Source of the DNA: Methylorubrum thiocyanatum
Lineage (GTDB): Bacteria > Pseudomonadota > Alphaproteobacteria > Rhizobiales > Beijerinckiaceae
Assembly (NCBI GenBank): GCA_014138645.1
Contig: JACJIB010000001.1
Location: 248,001-312,000, forward strand
Direction of reading: 5' to 3'
DNA length: 64,000 bases
This document shows positions 43,333-52,681 of this stretch, piece after piece. Every line of letters starts with the position of its first letter. The stretch's first letter is position 1. The notes beneath the pieces were generated by a model that was not told the origin of the DNA, did no database searches, and saw nothing but the letters and a program-made list of their open reading frames with translations. Made by a program: the position numbers and the translations under genes.

Positions 43333-45732
43333 ATGCCGCGCCTCAGGCTGTCGACTGATCCGTCTCTTCCGCCGTCCGGCGGCCCCGGTGGGCCCGGGGA
43401 CGGATTGGCGGTGTCGCAGATGGCCGGCGTCCTGCGCCGCTCCTGGGCCTGGATCGCCGTGCCGACGCTGTTGGCCGCGCTCGGGGCCGGCGTGTTCGTG
43501 CAGGTGGTGACCCCGCGCTATACCGGCGAGGCCAAGGTCTTGCTCGAGAGCCGCGACCCCGCCTTCGCCCGTACGGCCGCCGAGCGGACGGACCAGCCCC
43601 AGCCGATCGACGAGCAGGCCGTGGCGAGCCAGGTGCAGGTGGCGATGTCGCGCGACCTCGCCCGTGAGGCCATCCGCAGCCTGAAGCTCGTGGGCAATCC
43701 CGAATTCGATCCGGAGGCCGACGGCAGCTCGGCGATCCGGCGCACGCTGATGATGCTCGGGCTCGTCTCCGCGCCGATGGAGCGGGCCTCGGAGGATCGC
43801 ATCCTCGACACGTATCTCGACCACCTCCTGGTCTATCCGGTCGGCAAGTCGCGCATCCTCGCCGTCGAGTTCCGCTCGCGCGATCCCGAACTGGCGGCGC
43901 GCGGCGCCAACACGGTGGCCGACCTCTATCTCGCCTCGCTGGAGGCGGCCTCCGTCGATACCGCCCGCTACGCCTCGACCTGGCTCGGCAACAACATCGC
44001 GACCCTGCGGGCTCGCGTGGCCGAGGCGGAGGCGAAGGTGGAGGCGTTCCGGGCCAAGCACGGCCTGATCGGCACGGGCAGCAGTGCGGCGGCGCAGCCG
44101 CTCTCGACGCAGCAGCTCTCCGAACTGTCGAGTCAGCTCTCGCAGGCGCGTACCATCCAGGCTGACCTGACCGCCCGCGCCAAGCTCCTCAAGGACATGA
44201 TCAAGGAGGGCCGCGCCTTCGAGATCCCGGATGTCGCCAACAACGAACTGATCCGGCGCACGGTCGAGAGCCGCATGGCGATGCGCGCGCAGCTCGCCCT
44301 CGAATCGCGCACGCTGCTGCCGGCCCATCCCCGCATCAAGGAGCTGACCGCGCAGGTCCAGGATCTCGAAAACCAGATCAAGGCCGCCGCCGAGCGGGTG
44401 GTGCGCACCCTCGAGAACGATGCCAAGATCGCGGGGGCCCGGGTCGAGAGCCTGCGTAGCGCGGTCGAGGGCCAGCAGGACGTGGTCGCCAAGGGCAACA
44501 CCAGCGAGGTGGAGCTGCGGGCGCTGGAGCGCGAGGCGAAGTCCCAGCGCGAGCAGCTCGAATCCTATCTCGCCCGCTACCGCGAGGCGGCGGCGCGCGA
44601 CGCCGAGAACGCCAGCCCGGCCAATGCCCGCGTGGTCTCCCGTGCCATCGTGCCCGATCTGCCTTCCTTCCCGAAGAAGCTGCCGATCGTCGCCTTCGTC
44701 ACGGTGCTGGCCTTCCTGCTCGCGAGCGCGTCGGTCATCGGTCGCCATCTCCTCGTCGCGCCGCCCGGACCGGACGGCGAGCGCAGCGGGGATGGAGGGG
44801 AGCCCCTCCTGACCGGAGCGAACGAGCCCCCGCGCGACTTCTATCCCGAGCCGGAGCCGCCCGCCGCCCGCCGTCGCCCCACCTATGAGCCGGTCTATGG
44901 CGGCGCCTATCCGGCTTCGGCGGCGGAGCGCTTCGCCCCGGCCCTCGCCTTCGCCCATTCCCTGCGGGCGACGGCCACGGTGCATCACCCCGTCTTCGCC
45001 AGCACCGCCCCGGTCGGAGCCGAAACGGCGCCGGGGGAAGCGGCGAAGGGCGGCCGTGGCGGGAGCCTGGTCCCGGCGAAATCCTCCGCCTCCTATGCCG
45101 ATCTCGACGGCTTGATCGCCCGGCTGGAAGGGGCCGCATCCGAGGGCTCCTCCAAGGGCTCCTCCAAGGGCTCCTCAAAGGGCGGCTGCGTCCTCGTGGT
45201 CGAGAGCCCGCGCGCCGACGACACGGTCGGACTTGCCTCGAACCTTGCCCGGGTGCTCGGCCCGCGTCGCCAGACGCTGCTGGTCGATGTGAATGGCGGC
45301 GCCTCCAGCCCGTCCGAGCCGGGACTGACCGATCTCGTGGCCGGCGAGGCCGACTTCCTCGACGTGATCCAGCCGGTGCCCGGCTCGCGGCTCCACGCGG
45401 TGAAGCGCGGTGTCGCACCGCTCGACGTCCTGGTGGAGGAGCCGCAGGGCCTCGCCATCGGCCTCAACGCCCTGTCGCAGAGCTACGACTGGGTGCTCTG
45501 CCGCCTCGATGCCAACGCCGCGCGGGACGGAGCCGACCTCATTCCCGCGATCGGACCCTGCATGGACGCCATCGTCATCGCCTCGGACGCACCCGCCGAC
45601 GATCCGGCCCTGGTCTCGCTCTACCGGCTCGCCAAGGAGACCGGCGTGCGCCGGGTGGTCGTCGCCCGGCATCAGGCGGAGGCGGGGGCCGATCAGCCGC
45701 TCGAGGCGACGCCCTTGCGCCTTTCAGCCTGA
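43333..45732 (+). CDS. Wzc-like polysaccharide co-polymerase with degenerate kinase domain
   Basis: This 799-residue inner-membrane protein controls polysaccharide chain length and export. It has a transmembrane segment at about 40-60, a Wzz domain (VTPRYTGEAKVLLESRDP), a long coiled-coil section (about 200-430), a second transmembrane segment (PIVAFVTVLAFLLASASVIG) and a C-terminal domain like BY-kinases. In that domain Walker A is replaced by VLVVESPRADDTVGLASNLA and the second motif is LLVDVNGG, so key ATP residues are missing. A tyrosine tail is also absent. It is likely a scaffold, not a kinase. Confidence 0.88.
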   Translation: MPRLRLSTDPSLPPSGGPGGPGDGLAVSQMAGVLRRSWAWIAVPTLLAALGAGVFVQVVTPRYTGEAKVLLESRDPAFARTAAERTDQPQPIDEQAVASQVQVAMSRDLAREAIRSLKLVGNPEFDPEADGSSAIRRTLMMLGLVSAPMERASEDRILDTYLDHLLVYPVGKSRILAVEFRSRDPELAARGANTVADLYLASLEAASVDTARYASTWLGNNIATLRARVAEAEAKVEAFRAKHGLIGTGSSAAAQPLSTQQLSELSSQLSQARTIQADLTARAKLLKDMIKEGRAFEIPDVANNELIRRTVESRMAMRAQLALESRTLLPAHPRIKELTAQVQDLENQIKAAAERVVRTLENDAKIAGARVESLRSAVEGQQDVVAKGNTSEVELRALEREAKSQREQLESYLARYREAAARDAENASPANARVVSRAIVPDLPSFPKKLPIVAFVTVLAFLLASASVIGRHLLVAPPGPDGERSGDGGEPLLTGANEPPRDFYPEPEPPAARRRPTYEPVYGGAYPASAAERFAPALAFAHSLRATATVHHPVFASTAPVGAETAPGEAAKGGRGGSLVPAKSSASYADLDGLIARLEGAASEGSSKGSSKGSSKGGCVLVVESPRADDTVGLASNLARVLGPRRQTLLVDVNGGASSPSEPGLTDLVAGEADFLDVIQPVPGSRLHAVKRGVAPLDVLVEEPQGLAIGLNALSQSYDWVLCRLDANAARDGADLIPAIGPCMDAIVIASDAPADDPALVSLYRLAKETGVRRVVVARHQAEAGADQPLEATPLRLSA
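45145..45180 (+). repeat. Three 12-base tandem repeats inside the Wzc-like gene
   Basis: Two exact GGCTCCTCCAAG units and a third differing by one base encode GSSK three times, just before the degenerate kinase domain. This looks like a recent in-frame slippage expansion of a flexible linker. Confidence 0.85.
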
Positions 45733-45812
45733 TCGACCGAAAGCGCGTCCGAGCCGCGCTCCGCGGGATCATTGCGGACGCGCGAGACGACACGCTCGGG
45801 GGCCGCGCCGTT

Positions 45813-45947
45813 TCAGCGGCCGGCCTGACCCTCTTCCTCCGCCGCGGTCATCGCGGCGGCGAGGCGCAGAGCCCAGAGATTCGCGCCGACAAGGGTCGCG
45901 AGAAGGACGCAGGCGGCGGCCGCAACGGCGGCAAACAGGCTTGGCAC
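45813..45947 (-). CDS. Tiny membrane protein of 44 residues (GTG start)
   Basis: This short frame has a GTG start ending at 45947 with GGGGAGG placed 4 bases upstream, an excellent ribosome site. It encodes MPSLFAAVAAAACVLLAT followed by LVGANLWALRLAAAMTAAEE, a single transmembrane helix (about residues 4-33) with an acidic cytoplasmic-type tail ending GQAGR. It is convergent with the Wzc-like gene. Small membrane proteins of this type are often unannotated. I recognise no family. Confidence 0.6.
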   Translation of the reverse strand: MPSLFAAVAAAACVLLATLVGANLWALRLAAAMTAAEEEGQAGR

Positions 45948-46371
45948 AGTACCTCCCCGTGCCGCAGGCGGTGGTTCCGCCGGCTCTGGTCGGAGAGAGA
46001 CCGGCGGAACCGCCGAGCCTCGCTAAGGGGGGCCGCGTTCGACCCGGCCCGTCGACCATGCCTATTCCGCGAGTGGGGCGCCTTAACAAAATTTGGAGTT
46101 GCGTTCAGTCCGTCGGAAGATGCTCACATTTTCGGGATTGAAGTCGCTCCAATACGGACCAGCAGGGCGGGATTATCTCGCTGATCCGGCTTCTCTTCCT
46201 CGGCTTGGAGTGGTGCGAGACGCGCCTTGCGCCTTCCACGTCCGATGCGGCAAGCCGACGCAGTTCGGCAGCCGTCCGGGGGGCGAACAGGATCTCCGCC
46301 GCAGGATGTGCCGCCCCAAGAGCGCCTTGCGTCTGTTCGGACAGGCGGCTTCTACGCCCTCGGACGAGACC
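45948..46371. other. Intergenic region before ybaB, no clear gene
   Basis: This 424-base stretch has open frames on both strands but none with a credible start, ribosome site or recognisable product. An AT-rich spot is at about 46080-46150. In many bacteria recR follows ybaB; it is absent here. Confidence 0.5.
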
Positions 46372-46695
46372 TCAGAACGGCAGCTTCATGCCGGGAGGCA
46401 GGGGGAGGCCTTTGGTCAGTTCCGCCATCCTCTCCTGCGCCGTCGCTTCGGCCTTGCCGCGGGCGTCGTTGCAGGCGGCGACGATGAGGTCTTCGAGGAT
46501 CTCCCGCTCGTCGGCGACCATCAGGCTCGGGTCGATGGAGACGCCGAGCACCTGACCCTTGGCCGTCATCCGCACGCTCACGGCGCCGCCGCCGGAGGCG
46601 CCCGCCACCTCGACCGAATCGAGTTCCGATTGGAGCGAGGCCATCTTCTCCTGCATGGCCTGGGCCTGCTTCATGATGCCCATGAGGTCGCGCAT
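46372..46695 (-). CDS. ybaB: YbaB/EbfC nucleoid-associated protein
   Basis: This 107-residue small DNA-binding protein of the YbaB/EbfC family begins MRDLMGIMKQAQAMQEKMAS, a helical hairpin, then SVRMTAKGQVLGVSIDPSLM and ILEDLIVAACNDARGKAE. It forms dimers that coat DNA. The ATG ending at 46695 matches the family's start. It lies 88 bases after dnaX, the usual dnaX-ybaB order, but recR is absent from this window. Confidence 0.93.
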   Translation of the reverse strand: MRDLMGIMKQAQAMQEKMASLQSELDSVEVAGASGGGAVSVRMTAKGQVLGVSIDPSLMVADEREILEDLIVAACNDARGKAEATAQERMAELTKGLPLPPGMKLPF

Positions 46696-46783
46696 GGTGG
46701 GTCCGCTCCGGTTCCGATCGAGAAAGGGATCTGCTCCCCGCACTTAGGCGCCGGGGCCCGCGCCTGCCAGGGCGGGAGCCGGC

Positions 46784-48652
46784 TCAGTTGTCGTCGTCCT
46801 CGGGATCTTCCGGGGGCGGGGCGGCCGGCCCGACGCTCTCCGAAGCGCTCTCGGCCCCCTCGCCCTCCGGCGCCTTGTCGCGCACATCGACGATCTGCGC
46901 GCCGGGGAAGCGCGACAGCACCTCCCGCACCAGCGGATGGGCGGCGGCATTCTGGTGGCGGGTCTCCTCGGCCGCCCGCGAGTTCTCCGCAAGCGTCGGG
47001 GCGCCCTGCTCCTTCGAGACGGCGACGACCCAGCGCCGGCCGGTCCAGGCGTCGAGTGCCCGGGCGAGATCGTTGGCGAGGCTCTGCCGGCCGCCGGGGG
47101 CGAGGCGGAACTCGATGCGGCCCTCCTCGAAGCGCACGAGGTGGACGTCGCGCTCCAGCGCCACCTTCAGGGCGATGTCGCGGGCGGCCTCGGCCTGGGC
47201 GACCACGTCCTCGAAGCGTCCGAGCCGGGGGCTGGCGGGAGCGGCCGGGGTCGGCCGCGGCGCCGGGGCGGACGCCGTCGCGGGGGAGGGGACCGAGGCG
47301 AGCACCGGCCGCGGCGAAGGGGGCGGCGGCGCCATCTGAAGGGCCGCCGAGCCGTGCGAGGCCATCGCGCCGCCGCCTCCGGGGCGCGGAGTGCCTGCGC
47401 CGGGGCTCTCGGAGGCGGCGATGTCGGCGCGAAGCTGGCGCAGGGCCTCGTCCGGCGTCGGCAGGTCGGCGGCGTAGGCGAGCCGCACGATCGCCATCTC
47501 GGCCGCCGCGAGCGGGCGGGGTGCGGCCTGCACCTCGGGCAAAGCCTTGAGCAGGATCTGCCACGCCCGCGACAGCGCCCGCACTGGTAGGCGCCCGGCG
47601 AACTGGGCGCCGCGCACGCGCTCCGCCTCGCTCAGCGTCGGGTCGGCCTCGGCGCCCGGCACCAGCTTGAGCCGGGTGACGAGATGGGTGAAGCCGGCGA
47701 GATCCGAGAGCACCACCGCCGGGTCGGCGCCGGCATCGTATTGCGCGCGAATTTCCGCGAAGGCGGCCGGTATGTCGCCGCGCATCGCCGCCTCGAACAG
47801 ATCGACGATGCGCGAACGGTCGGCGAGACCCAGCATGTCGCGCACGCCCGCCGCCGTCACCGCGCCCGCCCCGTGGGCGATCGCCTGATCGAGCAGCGAG
47901 AGCGCGTCGCGCACCGAGCCTTCCGCCGCGCGGGTGACGGCGGCGAGGGCCTCATCCTCGGCTTCGACGCCCTCGGCGGCGCAGATCTTCTTGAGATGGG
48001 CGGAGAGCACGTCGGCCTCGACCCGGCGCAGGTCGAACCGCTGGCAGCGCGACAGGATCGTCACCGGAACCTTGCGGATCTCGGTCGTCGCGAACACGAA
48101 CTTGGCGTGGGGCGGCGGCTCCTCCAGCGTCTTCAGGAAGGCGTTGAACGCCTTCTCCGAAAGCATGTGGACCTCGTCGACGATGTAGACCTTGTAGCGG
48201 GCCGAGACCGGCGCGTAGCGGATGCCGTCGATGATGCCGCGCACGTCGTCGATGCCGGTATGCGAGGCGGCGTCCATCTCCAGCACGTCCATGTGCCGGG
48301 ATTCCATGATCGCTTGGCAGTGCTGCCCGAGTTCCGGCATCGAGACGGTGGGGCCGGTATCCGGCTGGCCGGTGCGGACATAGTTGAGACCGCGGGCGAG
48401 GATGCGGGCCGTGGTCGTCTTGCCGACGCCGCGCACGCCCGTGAGCATCCAGGCTTGCGGGATGCGGTTGGCCGAGAACGCATTGGCCAGCGTGCGCACC
48501 ATGGCGCCCTGGCCGATCAGGTCGTCGAAGGTCTGTGGGCGGTATTTTCGCGCCAGCACCCGGTAGGGGGGCGCGGCCGTCGCCGGCGCGGAGGCTGCGG
48601 GCATGCCGGGCAGGCCCGGCTCGTCGGGGAACGTGCCGTGCGTCTCGTCCAT
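46784..48652 (-). CDS. dnaX: DnaX, DNA polymerase III tau/gamma subunit
   Basis: DnaX is the clamp-loader ATPase subunit of the replicase. The 622 residues have RVLARKYRPQTFDDLIGQ, Walker A GVRGVGKTTTARILA (about 72-86), Walker B VYIVDEVHMLS and the sensor region FATTEIRKVPVTILSRCQRF, then a Pro/Ala-rich linker (about 450-490) and the C-terminal tau part with an acidic end. The usual zinc-binding cysteine cluster before EMDAASHTG is reduced to one Cys (GQHC), as in other Rhizobiales. The ATG ending at 48652 is chosen because a longer start would run into the SRP RNA gene. Confidence 0.93.
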   Translation of the reverse strand: MDETHGTFPDEPGLPGMPAASAPATAAPPYRVLARKYRPQTFDDLIGQGAMVRTLANAFSANRIPQAWMLTGVRGVGKTTTARILARGLNYVRTGQPDTGPTVSMPELGQHCQAIMESRHMDVLEMDAASHTGIDDVRGIIDGIRYAPVSARYKVYIVDEVHMLSEKAFNAFLKTLEEPPPHAKFVFATTEIRKVPVTILSRCQRFDLRRVEADVLSAHLKKICAAEGVEAEDEALAAVTRAAEGSVRDALSLLDQAIAHGAGAVTAAGVRDMLGLADRSRIVDLFEAAMRGDIPAAFAEIRAQYDAGADPAVVLSDLAGFTHLVTRLKLVPGAEADPTLSEAERVRGAQFAGRLPVRALSRAWQILLKALPEVQAAPRPLAAAEMAIVRLAYAADLPTPDEALRQLRADIAASESPGAGTPRPGGGGAMASHGSAALQMAPPPPSPRPVLASVPSPATASAPAPRPTPAAPASPRLGRFEDVVAQAEAARDIALKVALERDVHLVRFEEGRIEFRLAPGGRQSLANDLARALDAWTGRRWVVAVSKEQGAPTLAENSRAAEETRHQNAAAHPLVREVLSRFPGAQIVDVRDKAPEGEGAESASESVGPAAPPPEDPEDDDN

Positions 48653-48706
48653 GCCGCCGTTCGGACTTTTCGGGGAAGGCTGGCCGCCCGGCCCACGGGC
48701 GGCGAA

Positions 48707-48808
48707 GGTGGGAGGCTGGACGAAGACCCGCTCGGTCTCGTTAGGGCTGCTTCCTTCCGGACCTGACCCGGTTGGCGAGTGAAACGTCCCTCGCCAACCT
48801 CCCGCGCC
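48707..48808 (-). ncRNA. ffs: Signal recognition particle RNA (4.5S type)
   Basis: The conserved core GGTCAGGTCCGGAAGGAAGC is present on the minus strand, followed by AGCCC. It sits in a long hairpin: GGTTGGCGAGGG before it pairs with CACTCGCCAACC, and the outer GGGAGG pairs with CCTCCC at the far end. The length of about 100 bases is typical of the alphaproteobacterial small SRP RNA. It lies just upstream of dnaX, in the same direction. The ends are estimated from the outer pairing. Confidence 0.93.
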
Positions 48809-48919
48809 GTATATGACGGCCCGCGCCGCGGGATGCAAGCGGGTCGCGGGCGGGTTGCCTCGCCCGGACCGCGCGGCCATGCTTCCGCGGCAACGAAGGA
48901 AGGGCCAGAGGGAGAGGCC

Positions 48920-49414
48920 ATGCGGATGACGACGACGCCGAAGCGTTTCGCGGCCCTCGCGCTGCTCGCGGGCCTGTCCGCGCCCGCTTTAGCGCAGGAG
49001 GCGGCCCAACGGCCGGCTCAAGAGGGCGCGCCCAAGGATTGGCAGGGCCGTTACCGCTACGCCCATTCCGCCGGGCGGACGGCCGGCGGTACGGGGATCG
49101 TCGTGACCTACGACCTCGTGCTGCGGCCCCCGGATGTCCGGGACGGGTGCGTTCTCACCCTGCGGGGCTTCCAGACCGACGAGACGATCCGCTGCCGCAC
49201 CCGCCGGGAGGGGCCGGGACTCGCGGTGGTGTTCGACCGCTACGGCGACGGCAAGACGGTCAACAAGTACGGGGTGGCGGTCTACAAGCCGGACCAGCCC
49301 CTGTTCTCCCTTGCGAAGGGGGCGGGCGGCCCGCTGGTCACGCGCTGGCAGGGGCTCAAGCCGGACGGCGCAGATGTCGCCGAGAGCGGGGCGTATTTCG
49401 CCAGGGTGAAGTAG
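48920..49414 (+). CDS. Exported protein of unknown function
   Basis: This 164-residue exported protein has the signal MTTTPKRFAALALLAGLSAPALAQ after two extra residues. The mature part is beta-rich: WQGRYRYAHSAGRTAGGTGI, VTYDLVLRPPD, CVLTLRGFQTDETIRCRTR (two cysteines probably bonded) and a final GADVAESGAYFARVK. It resembles small periplasmic lipocalin-like or DUF5991-type proteins. The neighbouring PepSY protein is encoded on the other strand. Function unknown. Confidence 0.72.
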   Translation: MRMTTTPKRFAALALLAGLSAPALAQEAAQRPAQEGAPKDWQGRYRYAHSAGRTAGGTGIVVTYDLVLRPPDVRDGCVLTLRGFQTDETIRCRTRREGPGLAVVFDRYGDGKTVNKYGVAVYKPDQPLFSLAKGAGGPLVTRWQGLKPDGADVAESGAYFARVK

Positions 49415-49449
49415 CCCCGGAGAGGCGGCGCCTCCCCAGGGCGAAACCC

Positions 49450-49710
49450 TCACTCCGCCTTGCGCTTCACGATCTCCAGGGTCTTCGGGTCGAGCTTGAG
49501 ATCGAACTGCTTGCCGTTGGCGTCGATGGCGTCGTCCACCTCGATCATGCCGTCGTCGAGTTCGACCTCCTTCCACTTGGTGAAGCCCTCCTTCTTCAGC
49601 ACGTCCTCGACCTTGGCCTGCTGATCGGGCGGCAGCTTCTCGTCGGCGAGCGCCGGACCGCTGAGGAGGGCGACGCCGAGGAGGGCAGCGGCGAGAGGAC
49701 GGACGAACAT
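49450..49710 (-). CDS. Exported PepSY-domain protein
   Basis: This 86-residue exported protein has the signal MFVRPLAAALLGVALLSGPA and a single PepSY-like domain: QQAKVEDVLKKEGFTKWKEV, then IEVDDAIDANGKQFDLKLDP and TLEIVKRKAE. PepSY domains are often inhibitory or regulatory of periplasmic proteins. The ATG ending at 49710 is chosen for the signal peptide. No partner peptidase lies nearby. Confidence 0.82.
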   Translation of the reverse strand: MFVRPLAAALLGVALLSGPALADEKLPPDQQAKVEDVLKKEGFTKWKEVELDDGMIEVDDAIDANGKQFDLKLDPKTLEIVKRKAE

Positions 49711-49856
49711 GGAACGCTCCGTTGTGGAAGGGACGCGGAGCGAACCCCTCACCGTTGCGGTGGTTCCTGCCGGTCCGTCATAAGGCCGCGCTCATGATTG
49801 CCAGCGCGCGTAGTGCCGCCTAGGTTGCAACTCCGGGTTCGGAGCCGACTGAGACC

Positions 49857-51395
49857 ATGGTCACGCGCGTCGCCACCGTCGCCTTCGAGGGGATCGAGGC
49901 GCGCGCCGTCGATGTCCAGGTACAGATCGCAGCCGGCGCCGTCGCCTTCACCATCGTCGGCCTGCCCGACAAGGCGGTGGCGGAATCGCGCGAGCGGGTG
50001 CGCTCGGCGCTGATCGCCTCGGGGCTGGCGCTGCCGGCCAAGCGCATCACCTGCAACCTCGCCCCCGCCGACCTGCCGAAAGAGGGCTCGCATTTCGACC
50101 TGCCGATTGCGCTCGCGGTGATGGGCGCCATCGGCGCGCTGCCGGCGGACGCGCTCGGCGGCTACTGCGTGCTCGGCGAGTTGGCGCTCGACGGCTCGAT
50201 CACCGCGGTGGCCGGCGTGCTGCCGGCGGCGATGGCGGCCAACGGGCGGGGCCTCGGCCTGATCTGCCCCGCGGCGACCGGCTCGGAAGCGGCCTGGGCC
50301 GCGGGCGACATGGACGTGCTGGCGCCGCGCTCGCTGATCCAGCTCGCCAACCACTTCAAGGGCAGCCAGGTGATGGCCCGGCCCCAGCCGGCCGTGGCCG
50401 CACCCGCCGGCCCGATGCCGGATCTGCGCGACATCAAGGGACAGGAGGGCGCCAAGCGCGCCCTGGAGATCGCCGCTGCCGGCGGCCACAACCTCCTGAT
50501 GAACGGGCCGCCCGGAGCCGGCAAATCGATGCTGGCCGCGCGCCTCCCCTCGATCCTGCCGCCGCTGGGGCCGCGCGAACTGCTCGAAGTCTCGATGATC
50601 CAGTCGGTGGCCGGCGAGCTGAAGGGCGGGGCCCTCTCGAACCGCCGGCCGTTCCGCCAGCCGCACCATTCCGCCTCCATGGCGGCGCTGGTCGGCGGCG
50701 GGCTCAACGCCCGGCCCGGCGAGGCCTCGCTCGCCCATGGCGGCGTGCTGTTCCTCGACGAATTGCCCGAGTTCACGCCCCAGGTGCTCGATTCCCTGCG
50801 CCAGCCGATGGAGACGGGCGAGATCATGATCGCGCGGGCGAACCATCGGGTGACCTACCCGGCCCGGTTCCAGCTCGTGGCGGCGATGAATCCGTGCCGA
50901 TGCGGTCTGGCGCTGGAGCCGGGCTATGCCTGCCGAAGGGGGCCGAACGAGCGCTGCATCGCCCAGTACGGCGCGCGGATCTCCGGGCCGCTGCTCGACC
51001 GGATCGATCTCCGGATCGAGGTCGCGGCGGTGACCGCCGCCGACCTGATCCTGCCGCCGCCCGCGGAGGGCTCGACTGACGCCGCCGCGCGGGTCGCCGC
51101 GGCCCGTGCCCTCCAGAGCGCGCGCTACGCCGCCCTCGGCCTGCCGGCCGCGACCACCAACGCCACCTGCCCGGCCACCGTGATCGAGACCGCCGCCGCG
51201 CCCGACGCGGAGGGCGCGGCGTTGATCCGCAACGCGGCAGAGACCATGCGGCTCTCCGCCCGCGGCTTCCATCGGACGTTGCGGGTCGCCCGCACGCTGG
51301 CCGACCTCGACGGCGAGGCCCAGGTGCGGCGGCTGCATCTGGCCGAGGCGCTTTCCTACCGGGCGCGGGGCGAGCGGCCGGCCGCCGCGGCCTGA
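49857..51395 (+). CDS. comM: ComM/YifB-family AAA ATPase
   Basis: This 512-residue Mg-chelatase-like AAA+ protein has an N-terminal Lon-protease-like domain (VTRVATVAFEGIEARAVDVQ, AESRERVRSALIASG). The central AAA module has Walker A GPPGAGKSMLAARL (about residue 218) and Walker B GVLFLDELPEF, and arginine finger and zinc-like motifs follow (MNPCRCG... CRRG). The C-terminus is the lid with SARGFHRTLRVARTLADL. ComM is a helicase used in branch migration during natural transformation. It is a stand-alone gene. Confidence 0.92.
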   Translation: MVTRVATVAFEGIEARAVDVQVQIAAGAVAFTIVGLPDKAVAESRERVRSALIASGLALPAKRITCNLAPADLPKEGSHFDLPIALAVMGAIGALPADALGGYCVLGELALDGSITAVAGVLPAAMAANGRGLGLICPAATGSEAAWAAGDMDVLAPRSLIQLANHFKGSQVMARPQPAVAAPAGPMPDLRDIKGQEGAKRALEIAAAGGHNLLMNGPPGAGKSMLAARLPSILPPLGPRELLEVSMIQSVAGELKGGALSNRRPFRQPHHSASMAALVGGGLNARPGEASLAHGGVLFLDELPEFTPQVLDSLRQPMETGEIMIARANHRVTYPARFQLVAAMNPCRCGLALEPGYACRRGPNERCIAQYGARISGPLLDRIDLRIEVAAVTAADLILPPPAEGSTDAAARVAAARALQSARYAALGLPAATTNATCPATVIETAAAPDAEGAALIRNAAETMRLSARGFHRTLRVARTLADLDGEAQVRRLHLAEALSYRARGERPAAAA

Positions 51396-51511
51396 GCGGC
51401 CTGCGCGAACGACCGCCCATTGCCACGTCCCTTCGCCGCGGACATAGTCGTGCACAATATGTCAGGGGCGGCCGGTTTTCCGGAAAAGACCCCGTGCGAG
51501 GGAGTGAGACG

Positions 51512-52681
51512 GTGGCGCACGGCACGCAGATGCGGCGGCATCTGTGCGGAATCCAGACGGCCTGGACGGATGCGGGCGAGGCGACCGAAGCGGTCGCTGC
51601 CGTGGCGGCGATCCTCGACCGGGGGGTGGTCGGCCACCTCATCGTGTTCTTCTCCCCGGCCTACGAGGTGGAAACCCTCACCGCCGCGCTCGCCGCGCAG
51701 TTTCCCGGCGTCGGGCTCACCGGCTGCTCCACCTCCGGCGGCATCAGCCCCGCGGGCTCGATCGACCGCGGCCTCGTCGCCATCGCCTTCCCTCGGCAGG
51801 GCTTCCGCATCGTCTCCGGCGTCCTCACCCAGATCACCCGGCTCGACGTCGAGGGCGCCGCCTCGACCGTGCGGGGCCTGCGCCGCACCCTCGACCATGG
51901 CCGGCCGGACGGCGGCAGCGGCCACCGCTTCGCCCTGTCGCTGATCGACTCGCTCGCCAATGCCGAGGAGACGGTGGTCTCGGCCGTCGCCTGGGCGCTC
52001 GACGGCATCCCGCTGATCGGCGGCTCGGCCGGCGACGACCTCGCCTTCCGCAGCACGGTTCTGATCCATGACGGCCAAGTGTGCCGCGACGCGGCGGTAA
52101 TCCTGCTGGTCGAGACCGACTTCCCGATCCGCATCTTCAAGAGCGACAATTTCGAGCCGACGAACCGTCGGTTCGTGGTCACCGCCGCCCGCGAGGAGGA
52201 GCGGCGCGTCTCCGAACTGAACGCCGAGCCCGCCGCGCGGGAATACGCCATGGCGGTGGGGCTCGATCCGGAAAACCTCTCGACGATGTCCTTTGCCGCC
52301 TATCCGCTCGCGGTGAAGATCGGCGGCGAGTATTACTGCCGCTCGATCAGCCGGGTGGAGCCGGACGGCTCGATGACCTTCTTCTGCGCCATCGGCGAGG
52401 GGGTGGTGCTGACGCTGGCCCAGCCCCGCGACATCGTCGAGGCGACCCGCGCCGAGCTGGAGAGCCTCGACGAGGCGCTCGGCGGACTCGATCTCGTCAT
52501 CGGTTTCGACTGCGTGTTCCGCCGGCTCGATGCGGAGAGCCGGCAGGTGCGCCACCGCATCGCCGACCTGTACCGGCGCTACGGCGTGGTCGGCTTCGAG
52601 ACCTACGGCGAGCAGTACCGCTCGATGCACCTGAACCAGACCTTCACGGGCATCGCCATCGGCCGGGCGGAGCGGCCATGA
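51512..52681 (+). CDS. FIST-domain sensory protein (GTG start)
   Basis: This 389-residue cytoplasmic protein carries FIST N and FIST C domains, ligand sensors found upstream of signalling domains. Landmarks are HLIVFFSPAYEVETLTAAL, GVGLTGCSTSGGISPAG, IPLIGGSAGDDLAFRST and FDCVFRRLDAESRQ near the end. There is no transmembrane segment. The GTG at 51512 has GAGGGAG about 8 bases upstream. The histidine kinase gene starts four bases before its stop (ATGA), so they act as a pair. Small-molecule, perhaps amino-acid-like, sensing is known only at family level. Confidence 0.88.
   Translation: MAHGTQMRRHLCGIQTAWTDAGEATEAVAAVAAILDRGVVGHLIVFFSPAYEVETLTAALAAQFPGVGLTGCSTSGGISPAGSIDRGLVAIAFPRQGFRIVSGVLTQITRLDVEGAASTVRGLRRTLDHGRPDGGSGHRFALSLIDSLANAEETVVSAVAWALDGIPLIGGSAGDDLAFRSTVLIHDGQVCRDAAVILLVETDFPIRIFKSDNFEPTNRRFVVTAAREEERRVSELNAEPAAREYAMAVGLDPENLSTMSFAAYPLAVKIGGEYYCRSISRVEPDGSMTFFCAIGEGVVLTLAQPRDIVEATRAELESLDEALGGLDLVIGFDCVFRRLDAESRQVRHRIADLYRRYGVVGFETYGEQYRSMHLNQTFTGIAIGRAERP

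Noticed and set aside
45145..45180. Tandem 12-base repeats as a possible small repeat array or binding site
   Set aside because: They are in frame within the Wzc-like gene and encode a GSSK linker; there are no spacers as in a CRISPR array.
46093..47550. A plus-strand frame of 485 residues over ybaB and dnaX
   Set aside because: Antisense shadow rich in Arg, Pro and Gly without a family match.
48653..48880. A longer start for dnaX
   Set aside because: It would place coding sequence over the SRP RNA, and the added residues do not match DnaX proteins.
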